Assembly: GCA_965216955.1 (NCBI GenBank) | Contig: CBDCGV010000011.1 | Coordinates: 124,001 to 188,000, forward strand | Origin: CBDCGV01 sp965216955 | Lineage (GTDB): Bacteria; Bacteroidota; Bacteroidia; Chitinophagales; JADIYW01 | Direction of reading: 5' to 3' | DNA: 64,000 nt | Part shown: one piece after another, positions 17,570 to 26,722 of the stretch | Numbering within the stretch: the stretch's first letter is position 1 | Layout of the letters: each line of letters starts with the position of its first letter | The notes under the pieces: model-generated | What the model was told of the DNA's origin: nothing | Seen by the model: the letters and a program-made list of their open reading frames with translations, nothing else | The model's database searches: none | Program-made: the position numbers and the translations under genes

Positions 17570-20386
17570 TTATACTATTAGGTGCGGAAGCCACTTCCTC
17601 AGGCGTGCCGGCAGCAACAACACTCCCGCCTCCTTTCCCCCTTCAGGCCCCATATCAATTAAGTAATCAGCGACTTTTATGACATCTAAATTATGTTCAA
17701 CAACCAAAACAGTATTGCCTTTGTTTACTAATTCTTGTAAGACTTCTAATAGAACCTTTATATCTTGAAAATGCAGGCCGGTTGTGGGTTCATCTAATAT
17801 ATAAAAGGTATTTCCTGTATCTCTTTTGGACAACTCAGAGGATAATTTAACACGCTGCGCTTCTCCACCCGAAAGTGTGGTGGCTGATTGACCTAGCCTA
17901 ACATATCCGAGTCCGACACTTTCTAGTGTTCTTACTCTTCTTGAAATCTTGGGTATAGCTTCGAAAAAGGTATTCGCCTCCTCTATTGTCATATCCAAAA
18001 TATCATTGATGCTCTTTCCCTTATACTTTATTTCTAATGTTTCCTTATTATAACGTTTTCCCATGCACTTAGGGCATTCTACATATACATCAGGCAAAAA
18101 ATTCATCTCAATTAGTTTCGCTCCACCTCCTTTACACTCCTCACACCTTCCTCCTTCAACATTAAAAGAGAACCTACCAGGCTTATAGCCACGTATTTTT
18201 GCTTCTGGAATCTCCGAATATAACTTTCGTATATCATCAAAAACTCCAGTATAAGTAGCTGGATTAGATCTGGGTGTTCGACCTATTGGAGATTGGTCTA
18301 TTTCAATTACTTTATCGATATACTCAAGTCCCTTTATCGTCTTATAAGGTAAAGGCTCTTTAACAGCCTTGTAAAAGTGTTTATTTAAAATTCTATAAAA
18401 AGTCTCATTAATGAGTGTAGATTTGCCACTTCCTGAAACACCTGTCACTCCAATAAAGCAACCTAAGGGCAACTTAATATCTACATCATTTAAATTGTTT
18501 CCTTTAGCTCCTTTTAAAGTAATATTTTTCCCTTCACCCTTTCTTCTTTTTGTAGGTATTTCTATGGTTTTTCTTTTAGATAGATAAGCAGATGTAACGG
18601 AATTATTCTTCAAAAAATTTACCGGTAGATCACTTCCTACAACTTGCCCCCCATGTTCCCCTGCACCTGGGCCTAAATCAATTAGATAATCAGCTGCTAA
18701 CATAATTTCTTCGTCGTGTTCAACAACTAAGACTGTATTTCCAACATCTACCAACTCCTTGAGAGCACTAATTAATCTACTATTATCTCTCTGATGCAAC
18801 CCTATACTAGGTTCGTCTAAGATGTAAGTAATCCCAGTTAATTGGGATCCAATTTGTGTAGCCAAGCGAATACGTTGAGACTCCCCTCCTGACAATGTTC
18901 TAGTAGGACGATCTAGCGATAAATAAGTCAAGCCCACCTCCAATAAGAACCCTGTCCTCGCTTCAAGCTCCTTAACAATATCCTTTGCAATAACTCTTTT
19001 ATCCTCACTTAGACCATTTTTTAACTCTCCTATCCAATTGCTGAATTCAACTAAATCTAGCTGAACAATTTCACCAATATTTCGCTCTCTTATTTTAAAA
19101 TGTAAAGATTCTTTTTTTAATCGCAAGCCCCCACAGCTCGCGCATTTTTTTGACGACATAAATTTTTCTGCCCAACGTTTAAGTGGTTCAGAAGTCGCAT
19201 CCTGATAACTTCTCTTAATTTGAGAAACAATCCCTTCAAAATCTACCTTATAATTCGTAGCTGTATTTCCAAATTCCATAGAGATATCTATCGTATCACC
19301 CTTTGAACCAAAAAGCAATAACTTTAGCGCTTCTTCTGGAATAGCATTTATCTCATCTGTTAGTTTAAATCCATAAGCTTTCGCAATAGATTTAATCATC
19401 TTAAACGTATAATTCTCTTTCTTTTTACCTAACGCCTCAATTCCCCCTGCAGCTATCGATTTACAACTATCGGGTATCACCTTTTGAATATCTACCTCTC
19501 TTACAACACCTAAGCCATTACAAGTTGGACAAGCTCCATAAGGTGAATTAAAAGAAAAAGTATTAGGCGAAGGCTCTTCGTATGAAATTCCTGTTGAGGG
19601 GCACATAAGATGTTTGCTATAGGTAACAATTTCCGAAGTTTCAAAATTTTGAATAAACAACAATCCCTCTCCAATTCTCAAAGCAGCTTTTATGGCTTCG
19701 CGTAAACGTTGAATATCCTTCCCTACTTTTAATCTATCAACCACCACTTCAATATCATGAATTTTATAACGGTCAACTTGCATCTTTGGAACAATCTCTT
19801 GAATGTCTCCATCTATTCTTACTTTTAAAAACCCTTGTTTTCTTATTTGTACAAATAATTCTCGATAATGGCCTTTACGTCCTCTAACCATTGGTGCTAA
19901 AACAATAATTTTCTGCTCCTTATAATGTTTACTTATGTGTTGAATTATTTCATCTTCAGAAAATTTCACCATTTTCTCTCCGGTATTATAAGAAAATGCA
20001 TCTGAAGCCCTAGCGAACAGCAGCCTTAAGAAATCATATAGTTCCGTAACCGTTCCAACAGTTGACCTTGGGTTTTTATTTGTTGTTTTTTGTTCTATAG
20101 AAATAACCGGACTTAAACCAGTAATCTTATCAACGTCAGGCCGTTCCATATTTCCCATAAATTGGCGCGCATAACCAGAAAAACTTTCTAAATATCTCCT
20201 CTGACCTTCTGCATAAATAGTATCAAACGCTAATGACGATTTTCCGCTACCACTCAAGCCAGTAATTACAACTAGCTGATTCCTAGGGAGATGAACATCT
20301 ATGTTTTTAAGATTGTGAACTCTCGCTCCATAAACATTTATAAACTCAATTTCCTCTTCCGATATGGGTGGTAGTTCTTGTGCCAA
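17570..20386 (-). CDS. uvrA: Excinuclease ABC subunit A, with frameshifted C-terminus
   Basis: DNA-damage recognition ATPase of nucleotide excision repair, acting with UvrB and UvrC. The 938 aa frame has both ATPase halves: Walker A GLSGSGKSSLAFD and GVSGSGKSTL, signature LSGGESQRIRLA and LSGGEAQRVKLS, and zinc-binding cysteines including CEEC and CPKC. The start is TTG, 16 residues before the conserved VYGARVHNLKN. After GPEGGK the frame reads EAGVLLLPARL and stops at 17570. Adding one base at the C5 run 17637-17641 restores the family ending (GGGSVVAAGTPEEVA, then SITGEFLK) and a stop at 17535, for about 950 aa. The upstream 97% is intact. This is either a real mutation or a homopolymer sequencing error. 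Confidence 0.95.
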   Translation of the reverse strand: MAQELPPISEEEIEFINVYGARVHNLKNIDVHLPRNQLVVITGLSGSGKSSLAFDTIYAEGQRRYLESFSGYARQFMGNMERPDVDKITGLSPVISIEQKTTNKNPRSTVGTVTELYDFLRLLFARASDAFSYNTGEKMVKFSEDEIIQHISKHYKEQKIIVLAPMVRGRKGHYRELFVQIRKQGFLKVRIDGDIQEIVPKMQVDRYKIHDIEVVVDRLKVGKDIQRLREAIKAALRIGEGLLFIQNFETSEIVTYSKHLMCPSTGISYEEPSPNTFSFNSPYGACPTCNGLGVVREVDIQKVIPDSCKSIAAGGIEALGKKKENYTFKMIKSIAKAYGFKLTDEINAIPEEALKLLLFGSKGDTIDISMEFGNTATNYKVDFEGIVSQIKRSYQDATSEPLKRWAEKFMSSKKCASCGGLRLKKESLHFKIRERNIGEIVQLDLVEFSNWIGELKNGLSEDKRVIAKDIVKELEARTGFLLEVGLTYLSLDRPTRTLSGGESQRIRLATQIGSQLTGITYILDEPSIGLHQRDNSRLISALKELVDVGNTVLVVEHDEEIMLAADYLIDLGPGAGEHGGQVVGSDLPVNFLKNNSVTSAYLSKRKTIEIPTKRRKGEGKNITLKGAKGNNLNDVDIKLPLGCFIGVTGVSGSGKSTLINETFYRILNKHFYKAVKEPLPYKTIKGLEYIDKVIEIDQSPIGRTPRSNPATYTGVFDDIRKLYSEIPEAKIRGYKPGRFSFNVEGGRCEECKGGGAKLIEMNFLPDVYVECPKCMGKRYNKETLEIKYKGKSINDILDMTIEEANTFFEAIPKISRRVRTLESVGLGYVRLGQSATTLSGGEAQRVKLSSELSKRDTGNTFYILDEPTTGLHFQDIKVLLEVLQELVNKGNTVLVVEHNLDVIKVADYLIDMGPEGGKEAGVLLLPARLRKWLPHLIV

Positions 20387-20422
20387 CTCTAATTATTAAA
20401 TATAAAGTCCCGATATTAGATA

Positions 20423-20755
20423 TTACAACTCTCTTTTAGCCGGAAGGTTTTCTTTATTCTTTCTTAAAAATTCACTAACAAATTGCCTCACATCTTCAAA
20501 AGTTTCATTAATATTTTCTCTTTCAGGCAAATGCATCGTTTTTAGAAAATCATCAACTAATGTCCAAAAGTCACTGCTGATCTTACCTGTTCTTTTTTCT
20601 ATTTGAAAGAGGATCTCTTTTACAATACGCTCACCTTCATCGTGCGTATAATCGCTATTCATTACTAAATCTTCTATTAAATCCTTTATCTTATCTTGAG
20701 AAATCGATGCAAAACCAACCGTAAAAAATAAAAGCTTTTTAAGCGTATCGTTCAT
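20423..20755 (-). CDS. Small phasin-like helical protein
   Basis: An acidic/basic helical protein of 110 aa with an N-terminal segment LLFFTVGFASISQDKIKDLIEDLV followed by a charged helix containing EGERIVKEILFQIEKR. This pattern (hydrophobic helix with xTVGxAS, then an ExGxxxVxExL helix) resembles the polyhydroxyalkanoate-granule-associated / phasin-like family, but no PHA genes are in the window and the assignment is tentative. It lies 36 bp upstream of uvrA on the same strand, so the two may be co-transcribed, and diverges from recJ. Confidence 0.6.
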   Translation of the reverse strand: MNDTLKKLLFFTVGFASISQDKIKDLIEDLVMNSDYTHDEGERIVKEILFQIEKRTGKISSDFWTLVDDFLKTMHLPERENINETFEDVRQFVSEFLRKNKENLPAKREL

Positions 20756-20824
20756 TTTAAAATTTATTCTTCTAATTTATGGAATTGTACTTGTTTTTGT
20801 ATCTATATAGTAATTATTTAATAC

Positions 20825-22540
20825 ATGTACCAAAACTATATCTGGAAATATCGCACAGAGGAAAAGGAGAAAGTTGAGCAATTAAAAAATGATCTAAACA
20901 TCAGTATACCACTTTGTAACATCTTAGTTCAAAGAGGAATCGATTCCTTTTCAAAAGCTAAGACTTTTTTCAGGCCTCAACTAAGCGGACTTCATGATCC
21001 CTTTTTAATGAAAGACATGCCCAAAGCAGTAAATAGACTCTCTGAGGCGATTACTAAAAAAGAAAAAATACTTATTTATGGAGATTACGATGTAGATGGC
21101 ACCACTGCCGTTTCATTGGTTTTTTCCTTCTTAAAAAAGTATTATGACAATCTGGATTTTTACCTGCCAGACAGAAACATAGAAGGATATGGTATTTCTT
21201 TTCAAGGTATAGACTATGCGAAGACTATCAATGCAACATTGATAATAGCTCTTGATTGTGGAATCAAGGCGCATGAAAAAGTGGATTATGCCAATAAAAA
21301 TTGCATTGACTTTATTATTTGCGATCATCATGAACCAGATAAAAAGTTGCCTAGTGCTTTTGCTATTTTAAATCCTAAAAGACTAGATTGTAACTACCCT
21401 TATAAAGAATTGAGTGGTTGTGGAATTGGATTCAAATTCATGCAAGCGTTTACTATACAAAATGGTATTGATGAAAAAAAAGTGTTCCAATTTTTAGATC
21501 TATTGGTTATAAGCATAGGCGCAGATATTGTACCCATGACTGGAGAAAATAGAATTCTTTCCTTTTATGGCTTAAAAAAATTAAATGAGTCGCCTATTCC
21601 AGGAGTAGAAGCTTTAATATCCACTAGTCAAATTCAAAAAGACACTTTTAATATAACTGATGTTGTTTTCGTTCTTGCTCCAAGAATTAATGCAGCTGGT
21701 AGATTAGCACATGCAAAAGCAGTTGTTTCACTTTTAATTGAGCAAAATAAAACGTTAGCAATCAAAAAGGCCCAACACCTAGAAGATCAAAATATTTTAA
21801 GAAAAAATATAGATCGAGATATAACGGAAGAAGCATTAAATATGATCGATATCAATAAAAGCCTTATCTCAAAAAAAACATCTGTCGTCTATAAAAAAGA
21901 CTGGCACAAAGGCGTGATTGGAATTGTAGCATCTAGACTAATAGAAAAATACTACCGTCCAACCATCGTTTTAACAAGCTCCCAAGATAAAATAGTGGGC
22001 TCTGCCCGTTCTGTCAAGGGATACAATATTTATAAAGCTATTGAAGCGTGTTCCAATCATCTAATACAATTTGGAGGACATAAATATGCTGCTGGGTTAA
22101 CAATGAAGACAACCCAAATTGAAGCTTTTCGTAATGCCTTTGAAAATTATGTGTCCTCTACAATAACGGATGATGAGCTCACTCCTAAACTTTTCATTGA
22201 TGCCGTAGTCAATGAAGAACACTTTAATCTTCAATTCCTATCTATTTTAGAGCAAATGGCTCCTTTCGGTCCTTCTAATATGAAGCCAATTCTCATAATT
22301 AAAAACTTAAGAGACACGGGTCATACAAAGATTGTTAAGAAATCGCATTTAAAGCTGTCCGTCAAATCGAAAGAAAAGGTATTAAGTGGAATTGGTTTTA
22401 ATATGGCAAATAAAATAGATATTGTCAAATCAGATAGACCTTTTGATATCGCATTTCAAATGAATTTAAATGAATGGAACGGATATAAAAATATAGAAAT
22501 GCGCGTTAAAGATATTAAGTATTCAGAAGGATCGATTTAA
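20825..22540 (+). CDS. recJ: Single-stranded-DNA-specific exonuclease RecJ
   Basis: 5'-3' ssDNA exonuclease of recombination and mismatch repair, 571 aa. DHH-family motifs are in order: YGDYDVDGTTAVS (motif I), ALDCGI (motif II), ICDHHEPD (motif III, the DHH), and GGHKYAAGLT of the DHHA1 domain near residue 420. The C-terminal OB-like domain is present, ending in VKDIKYSEGS. Length is normal. The ATG start is supported by the family-like N-terminus (NYIWKYRTEE). It leads into lptB 32 bp downstream. Confidence 0.96.
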   Translation: MYQNYIWKYRTEEKEKVEQLKNDLNISIPLCNILVQRGIDSFSKAKTFFRPQLSGLHDPFLMKDMPKAVNRLSEAITKKEKILIYGDYDVDGTTAVSLVFSFLKKYYDNLDFYLPDRNIEGYGISFQGIDYAKTINATLIIALDCGIKAHEKVDYANKNCIDFIICDHHEPDKKLPSAFAILNPKRLDCNYPYKELSGCGIGFKFMQAFTIQNGIDEKKVFQFLDLLVISIGADIVPMTGENRILSFYGLKKLNESPIPGVEALISTSQIQKDTFNITDVVFVLAPRINAAGRLAHAKAVVSLLIEQNKTLAIKKAQHLEDQNILRKNIDRDITEEALNMIDINKSLISKKTSVVYKKDWHKGVIGIVASRLIEKYYRPTIVLTSSQDKIVGSARSVKGYNIYKAIEACSNHLIQFGGHKYAAGLTMKTTQIEAFRNAFENYVSSTITDDELTPKLFIDAVVNEEHFNLQFLSILEQMAPFGPSNMKPILIIKNLRDTGHTKIVKKSHLKLSVKSKEKVLSGIGFNMANKIDIVKSDRPFDIAFQMNLNEWNGYKNIEMRVKDIKYSEGSI

Positions 22541-22550
22541 AGTAATCTAT

Positions 22551-22558
22551 TAACTTTG
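22551..22558 (+). promoter_or_regulatory. Bacteroidota -7 element for lptB
   Basis: TAACTTTG matches TAnnTTTG between the recJ stop and the lptB ATG, predicting a leader of about 10 nt or less. Short leaders of this sort occur in Bacteroidota. Confidence 0.4.
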
Positions 22559-22572
22559 CGAATCAATAAACT

Positions 22573-23313
22573 ATGCAACTAAAATCAGAAAATTTAGTCA
22601 AAAGCTATGGCGGAAGAAAAGTTGTCAATGAGGTTTCCATTGAAGTAAATCAGGGAGAAATAGTTGGTTTACTGGGGCCTAATGGTGCAGGTAAAACAAC
22701 TTCTTTTTATATGATCGTCGGATTAGTTACACCAAATAGAGGTAAAATCTTCCTTGAAAATAAGGATATCTCAAAGATGGCCATGTACAAACGCGCTAAA
22801 CATGGTATAGGGTATTTACCACAGGAAAATTCTGTTTTTAGATCTCTGAGTGTTGAAGATAATATAAGGGCTATTCTAGAATTTTCTAGTAGAAATAAAA
22901 AAGAACAAAAGGAAAAATTAGAAGAACTTTTAGAAGAGTTTGGCTTGCAACATGTCCGCAAAAACAAGGGCAAACTTTTATCAGGAGGTGAACGTAGAAG
23001 AACAGAAATAGCAAGAGCCCTAGCTTCAGATCCTAAATTTATTCTTCTGGATGAACCTTTTGCAGGAATTGATCCTATTGCCGTTGAAGATATTCAACAC
23101 ATTGTTGCAAAACTAAAATACAAAAACATTGGAATCTTAATTACCGATCACAATGTACAAGAAACCCTTTCTATTACCGATCGAGCTTACTTACTATTTG
23201 AAGGTAAAATACTAAAACAAGGTACAGCTCAAGAACTCGCCAATGATGAAACTGTAAGGAAAGTCTATCTTGGTCAAAACTTTGAATTGAAAAGAAAAGA
23301 GATTAAATTTTAA
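22573..23313 (+). CDS. lptB: LPS export ABC transporter ATP-binding protein
   Basis: ATPase of the LptB2FG complex that extracts lipopolysaccharide from the inner membrane. The 246 aa protein has Walker A GPNGAGKTT, the Q-loop region YLPQENSVFRSLSVEDNI characteristic of LptB, signature LSGGERRR, Walker B FILLDEPFAGIDP and switch histidine in ITDHNVQETL. LptF/G and LptC are not in the window. It is followed 23 bp later by an amidohydrolase. Confidence 0.95.
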   Translation: MQLKSENLVKSYGGRKVVNEVSIEVNQGEIVGLLGPNGAGKTTSFYMIVGLVTPNRGKIFLENKDISKMAMYKRAKHGIGYLPQENSVFRSLSVEDNIRAILEFSSRNKKEQKEKLEELLEEFGLQHVRKNKGKLLSGGERRRTEIARALASDPKFILLDEPFAGIDPIAVEDIQHIVAKLKYKNIGILITDHNVQETLSITDRAYLLFEGKILKQGTAQELANDETVRKVYLGQNFELKRKEIKF

Positions 23314-23336
23314 GACACTTCAAATTATTTTTAAAT

Positions 23337-24158
23337 ATGAGCTCACAAAAAATCATAGATGCTTGGTTGCAACATCCAACCAAGAGAATGATAGAGAATC
23401 CAATCTTTGATTCACTCAAAAGATGGACAAAAGCTAGCAATACAATAAAAGAAATACCTATAGAATTTACTGTTGGAGCATTGGAAATGGCCAATATTGA
23501 AAAAGGTTTGATTTGTAGTTGGACATCACCTCATGGTTCACTTATCTCCAATGAAGAAGTAGCTGGATGGGTAAAACAATACCCTGATAAATTTATTGGA
23601 ATTGGTTCCGTACCTCTAAACAGACCAATGAAAGCAGTCGAAGAACTAAAGAAATGTATCAATGAATACGGTTTTAAGGGAATAAGAGTTTTACAATGGC
23701 TATGGAATCTGCCCGCCACGCATGCCTATTATTATCCTTTATATGTTGAATGCATCAATTTAAATATTCCCATTTGCTTTCAAGTTGGACATACAGGTCC
23801 ACTAATGCCCTCCGAAGTCGGCAGACCTATTCCTTATATTGACCAAGTTGCTATTGATTTTCCTGAGTTAAAAATTGTATGCGGTCATGTGGGGTATCCA
23901 TGGACAACTGAAATGATTGCTGTAGCAACTAAGCATCAAAATGTCTATATAGACACCTCTGCTTATACAGCAAAAAGGTATCCAAAGGAATTAGTTCAGT
24001 ATATAAAGACCCACGGGAACAAAAAAGTCTTATTCGGAAGCAATTATCCCATGATTTTACCAAAAAAATGTCTTCAAGATCTAGACCTTTTAGAATTAGA
24101 TAAAAATACCAAAGACCAATTCTTGTATCAAAATACGGTAAATGTTTTCAACCTTTAA
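23337..24158 (+). CDS. Amidohydrolase 2 family protein (ACMSD-like fold)
   Basis: A 273 aa TIM-barrel metal-dependent hydrolase or decarboxylase of the amidohydrolase-2 family. Visible family features are KGIRVLQWLW, the metal/catalytic histidines in FQVGHTGP and IVCGHVGYPW, and the conserved closing motif KKVLFGSNYPMI. It lacks the usual N-terminal HxH metal motif, starting instead IIDAWLQHP, which is a known variant in this family. The substrate is unknown. It sits 10 bp before the GH3-type adenylase on the same strand, suggesting a shared operon. Confidence 0.82.
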   Translation: MSSQKIIDAWLQHPTKRMIENPIFDSLKRWTKASNTIKEIPIEFTVGALEMANIEKGLICSWTSPHGSLISNEEVAGWVKQYPDKFIGIGSVPLNRPMKAVEELKKCINEYGFKGIRVLQWLWNLPATHAYYYPLYVECINLNIPICFQVGHTGPLMPSEVGRPIPYIDQVAIDFPELKIVCGHVGYPWTTEMIAVATKHQNVYIDTSAYTAKRYPKELVQYIKTHGNKKVLFGSNYPMILPKKCLQDLDLLELDKNTKDQFLYQNTVNVFNL

Positions 24159-24168
24159 TTAGACGTTC

Positions 24169-25686
24169 ATGAATTTGTTTAATTCACTTGTAAGAAGTTA
24201 TCTTAAAACTAGAATCAAGAAGATTGAACATTTCAAAAAGCATCCCGTCTTAACTCAAGAAAGGTTACTGTTTGATTTAATACAAAAGTCAAAAAATACG
24301 ACATATGGAAAAGACCTAGGTTTTCATAACATCTCATCTATTAGTGAATTTAAACAACAAATACCCATCAATGATTATGAATCTCTAAAACCATACATTC
24401 AAAGAAATATTGAAGGAGAACAAAATATTCTTTGGTCAACAGATATCTCTTGGTTTGCTAAATCGAGTGGCACGACCAATGATAAAAGTAAATTTATACC
24501 AATAAGTAGCGAATCTTTGAGCAAATGCCATATAAAAGGGCCTAAAGATTTGATGTCTATTTATGTATATAACAACCCAAACACAACGGTATTTAACGGT
24601 AAAAGTCTGATTATGGGTGGAAGCCATAAAACTCATGAACAACATCCTTCGACCAAACTTGGAGATGTCTCTGCTGTCATGATGAAAAATCAACCCTTTT
24701 TGGCCAATATTCTTAGAGCTCCAAACTCGGCAATTGCTTTTATGGATAATTGGGAAGAAAAGATTGATAAAATAGCAAAAGCTACCATTGATAAAAACAT
24801 TACTAATATTGGAGGTGTTCCAACATGGACTATCGTATTAATGAATCATATATTAGATCTAACAAAAAAAAGTTGTATAAAAGACATTTGGCCAAATCTA
24901 GAACTTTATATGCATGGAGGTGTCAACTTTGAGCCCTACCGAGCATCTTTTCAAAAATTGATTGGGGGAGAAATTTTATATTATCAAACGTATAATGCTT
25001 CTGAAGGTTTTTTTGCTTTCCAAGATGAGAATAATGCTGATGATATGCTGTTAGCTCTCGACAATGGAGTTTATTATGAGTTTATTGACATGGATCAATT
25101 AGATGAACTACATCCCAAAAATACAAACTTAGAAGATGTTGAACTCTATAAGAACTATGCTATAGTGATAACCACCAATAGCGGGCTTTGGAGATATAAG
25201 GTTGGAGATACAGTTCAATTTACCTCAAAGTTCCCTTTTAAAATAAAGGTAACCGGAAGAACAAAACATTTCATTAACGCATTTGGAGAAGAGATCATTA
25301 TTGAAAATGCAGACAAAGCGATAGAAATAGCTTGCAATAAACACCATGCCGTGCTTAAAGAATATACCGCTGCCCCAAAATATTTTTCTGGAAATGAAAA
25401 AGCTTATCATCAATGGTTAATAGAATTTACAACACCGCCAAATGATATAGAGCACTTCTTAGATACATTAGATCTTACTTTACAAAGTATTAACTCCGAT
25501 TATGAGGCTAAAAGACAAAACAATATGGCTTTAAAAAAACCAGAAATAATTGCCGCCCCAAAGGGATTGTTTTATAGATGGTTGAAAAGCAAAAATAAAT
25601 TAGGCGGACAATACAAAGTGCCCAGACTAAGCAACGATAGAAAACATATGGAAGAACTGTTATCAGAAATTAAAAAACATACCTAG
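24169..25686 (+). CDS. GH3-family acyl-adenylate / amide-forming synthetase
   Basis: A 505 aa member of the GH3 auxin-responsive-promoter family, ATP-dependent adenylases that in plants conjugate acyl acids to amino acids. Bacterial members are common in Bacteroidota but their substrates are largely unknown. Motifs include the phosphate-binding loop FAKSSGTTNDKSKFIP, YNASEGFFAFQ (second adenylation motif), GLWRYKVGDTVQF and TGRTKHFINAFGEE. Length matches other bacterial GH3 proteins. It follows the amidohydrolase by 10 bp and is the last gene before tRNA-Leu. Confidence 0.9.
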   Translation: MNLFNSLVRSYLKTRIKKIEHFKKHPVLTQERLLFDLIQKSKNTTYGKDLGFHNISSISEFKQQIPINDYESLKPYIQRNIEGEQNILWSTDISWFAKSSGTTNDKSKFIPISSESLSKCHIKGPKDLMSIYVYNNPNTTVFNGKSLIMGGSHKTHEQHPSTKLGDVSAVMMKNQPFLANILRAPNSAIAFMDNWEEKIDKIAKATIDKNITNIGGVPTWTIVLMNHILDLTKKSCIKDIWPNLELYMHGGVNFEPYRASFQKLIGGEILYYQTYNASEGFFAFQDENNADDMLLALDNGVYYEFIDMDQLDELHPKNTNLEDVELYKNYAIVITTNSGLWRYKVGDTVQFTSKFPFKIKVTGRTKHFINAFGEEIIIENADKAIEIACNKHHAVLKEYTAAPKYFSGNEKAYHQWLIEFTTPPNDIEHFLDTLDLTLQSINSDYEAKRQNNMALKKPEIIAAPKGLFYRWLKSKNKLGGQYKVPRLSNDRKHMEELLSEIKKHT

Positions 25687-25715
25687 TAAATACTAAATTC
25701 TTTTAAAAAAACCAT

Positions 25716-25723
25716 TATCTTTG
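25716..25723 (+). promoter_or_regulatory. Bacteroidota -7 element for tRNA-Leu
   Basis: TATCTTTG matches TAnnTTTG and lies 33 bp before the mature tRNA 5' end. Confidence 0.4.
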
Positions 25724-25756
25724 TGCGCCCTATTAGGGATGTTCTTTTAAAATAAT

Positions 25757-25838
25757 GCGGGTGTGGTGAAATTGGTAGACACGCTAGACTTAGGATCTAG
25801 TGCTTCACGGCTTGGGGGTTCGAGTCCCTCCACCCGCA
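25757..25838 (+). tRNA. tRNA-Leu (anticodon UAG)
   Basis: The acceptor stem pairs GCGGGTG with CACCCGC; the anticodon stem CTAGA/TCTAG encloses loop CTTAGGA with anticodon TAG. A long variable arm and a standard T-loop (GGTTCGAGTCC) are present, as expected of a class II leucine tRNA. CCA is not encoded. About 82 nt. Confidence 0.97.
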
Positions 25839-25880
25839 CTTATAAAGTCATCCTTTAGCCTTTTAATTTTTGCTTTAACA

Positions 25881-25888
25881 TATCTTTG
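25881..25888 (+). promoter_or_regulatory. Bacteroidota -7 element for the cysteine-rich lipoprotein
   Basis: TATCTTTG lies 4 bp before the ATG at 25893, so transcription would begin at or almost at the start codon, implying a leaderless or nearly leaderless mRNA if this element is used. Read-through from the tRNA is the alternative. Confidence 0.35.
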
Positions 25889-25892
25889 GTCC

Positions 25893-26714
25893 ATGAAAAT
25901 TAAAACTTTGAAAGTTTACATTTTAACCATTTTTTTTTTGGTTTTAGGGTGTAAAAAAAATGAGAATAACTGCCAAGATGTTTTTTTTGGTTCACCAATA
26001 AAAGAAACAGGTTTAAGTACAAGCGAATGCAAACCCATATGTAATTGTAAAAACTTTGTTGCAAACACCTTTACAGAACAAGATATTGAAAACCTAAAAT
26101 CTTGGAAACTTAGCCAGCCGATTGAGTTGCTACCTTCAAATCCTTATGGGAGCCCATTACCTTCTCAAGAGGGAGGTGTTTGCGCCGTTATCATTGAAAA
26201 TAGTATTGAAAAAACATATAGGTTGCAAAATTTTGAAAATGAGCAGCAAGCAAACGAAGCCAGTGCTATAGTTACACATTATGGCCCATGCAAGCAATGT
26301 TCTTCTTTGGAAGATCTTGCTGTTTATATCGAAACACCAACTTTAGGAGAAGTTGTGCGTAGATGTGCCCTTGAAAATTTATTGACTCCTTTCAATGACC
26401 TTATAACATGTATCGAGGACATCGGATTTTCTTCTCCGTGTGCCCAAATTTGGGCTTTTAATGCTAAGAACACTCAAAAAAAATGTTTAGATATATGTTT
26501 AGAAGAAATCGTTAGAGAGATTTTATTTAATGAAACTCCAAAATTTAACAATACAGATGGAAGCTTAGGAGCATGTATTGAATGTGACGAAATAAAAAGC
26601 GGGCCAATTTTTAAAGCATATGCTGGTAGAACTCGTAGAAACTCTGGCTTACCTTCCGCAATTTGCAGAACTTGTGATGAAGTTAAAATTGTTCAACATA
26701 ATTATCCCTTTTAA
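25893..26714 (+). CDS. Cysteine-rich lipoprotein of unknown function
   Basis: The ATG at 25893 gives a lipoprotein signal MKIKTLKVYILTIFFLVLGC, with Cys20 as the lipidated residue; the frame is open upstream but only through tRNA-Leu. The mature protein (about 254 aa) has many paired cysteines: CKPICNC, CKQC, CAQIW/CLDIC, CIEC and CRTC. It ends with a conserved-looking basic segment (FKAYAGRTRRNSGLP, then ICRTCDEVKIVQHNY). The pairs could form disulfides or bind metal; no known domain was recognised. No neighbour suggests a function. Confidence 0.8.
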   Translation: MKIKTLKVYILTIFFLVLGCKKNENNCQDVFFGSPIKETGLSTSECKPICNCKNFVANTFTEQDIENLKSWKLSQPIELLPSNPYGSPLPSQEGGVCAVIIENSIEKTYRLQNFENEQQANEASAIVTHYGPCKQCSSLEDLAVYIETPTLGEVVRRCALENLLTPFNDLITCIEDIGFSSPCAQIWAFNAKNTQKKCLDICLEEIVREILFNETPKFNNTDGSLGACIECDEIKSGPIFKAYAGRTRRNSGLPSAICRTCDEVKIVQHNYPF

Positions 26715-26722
26715 TTTTCATT

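Noticed and set aside
25800..25892. Upstream extension of the cysteine-rich lipoprotein frame
   Set aside because: It would translate part of tRNA-Leu; the ATG at 25893 with its lipobox signal is far better.
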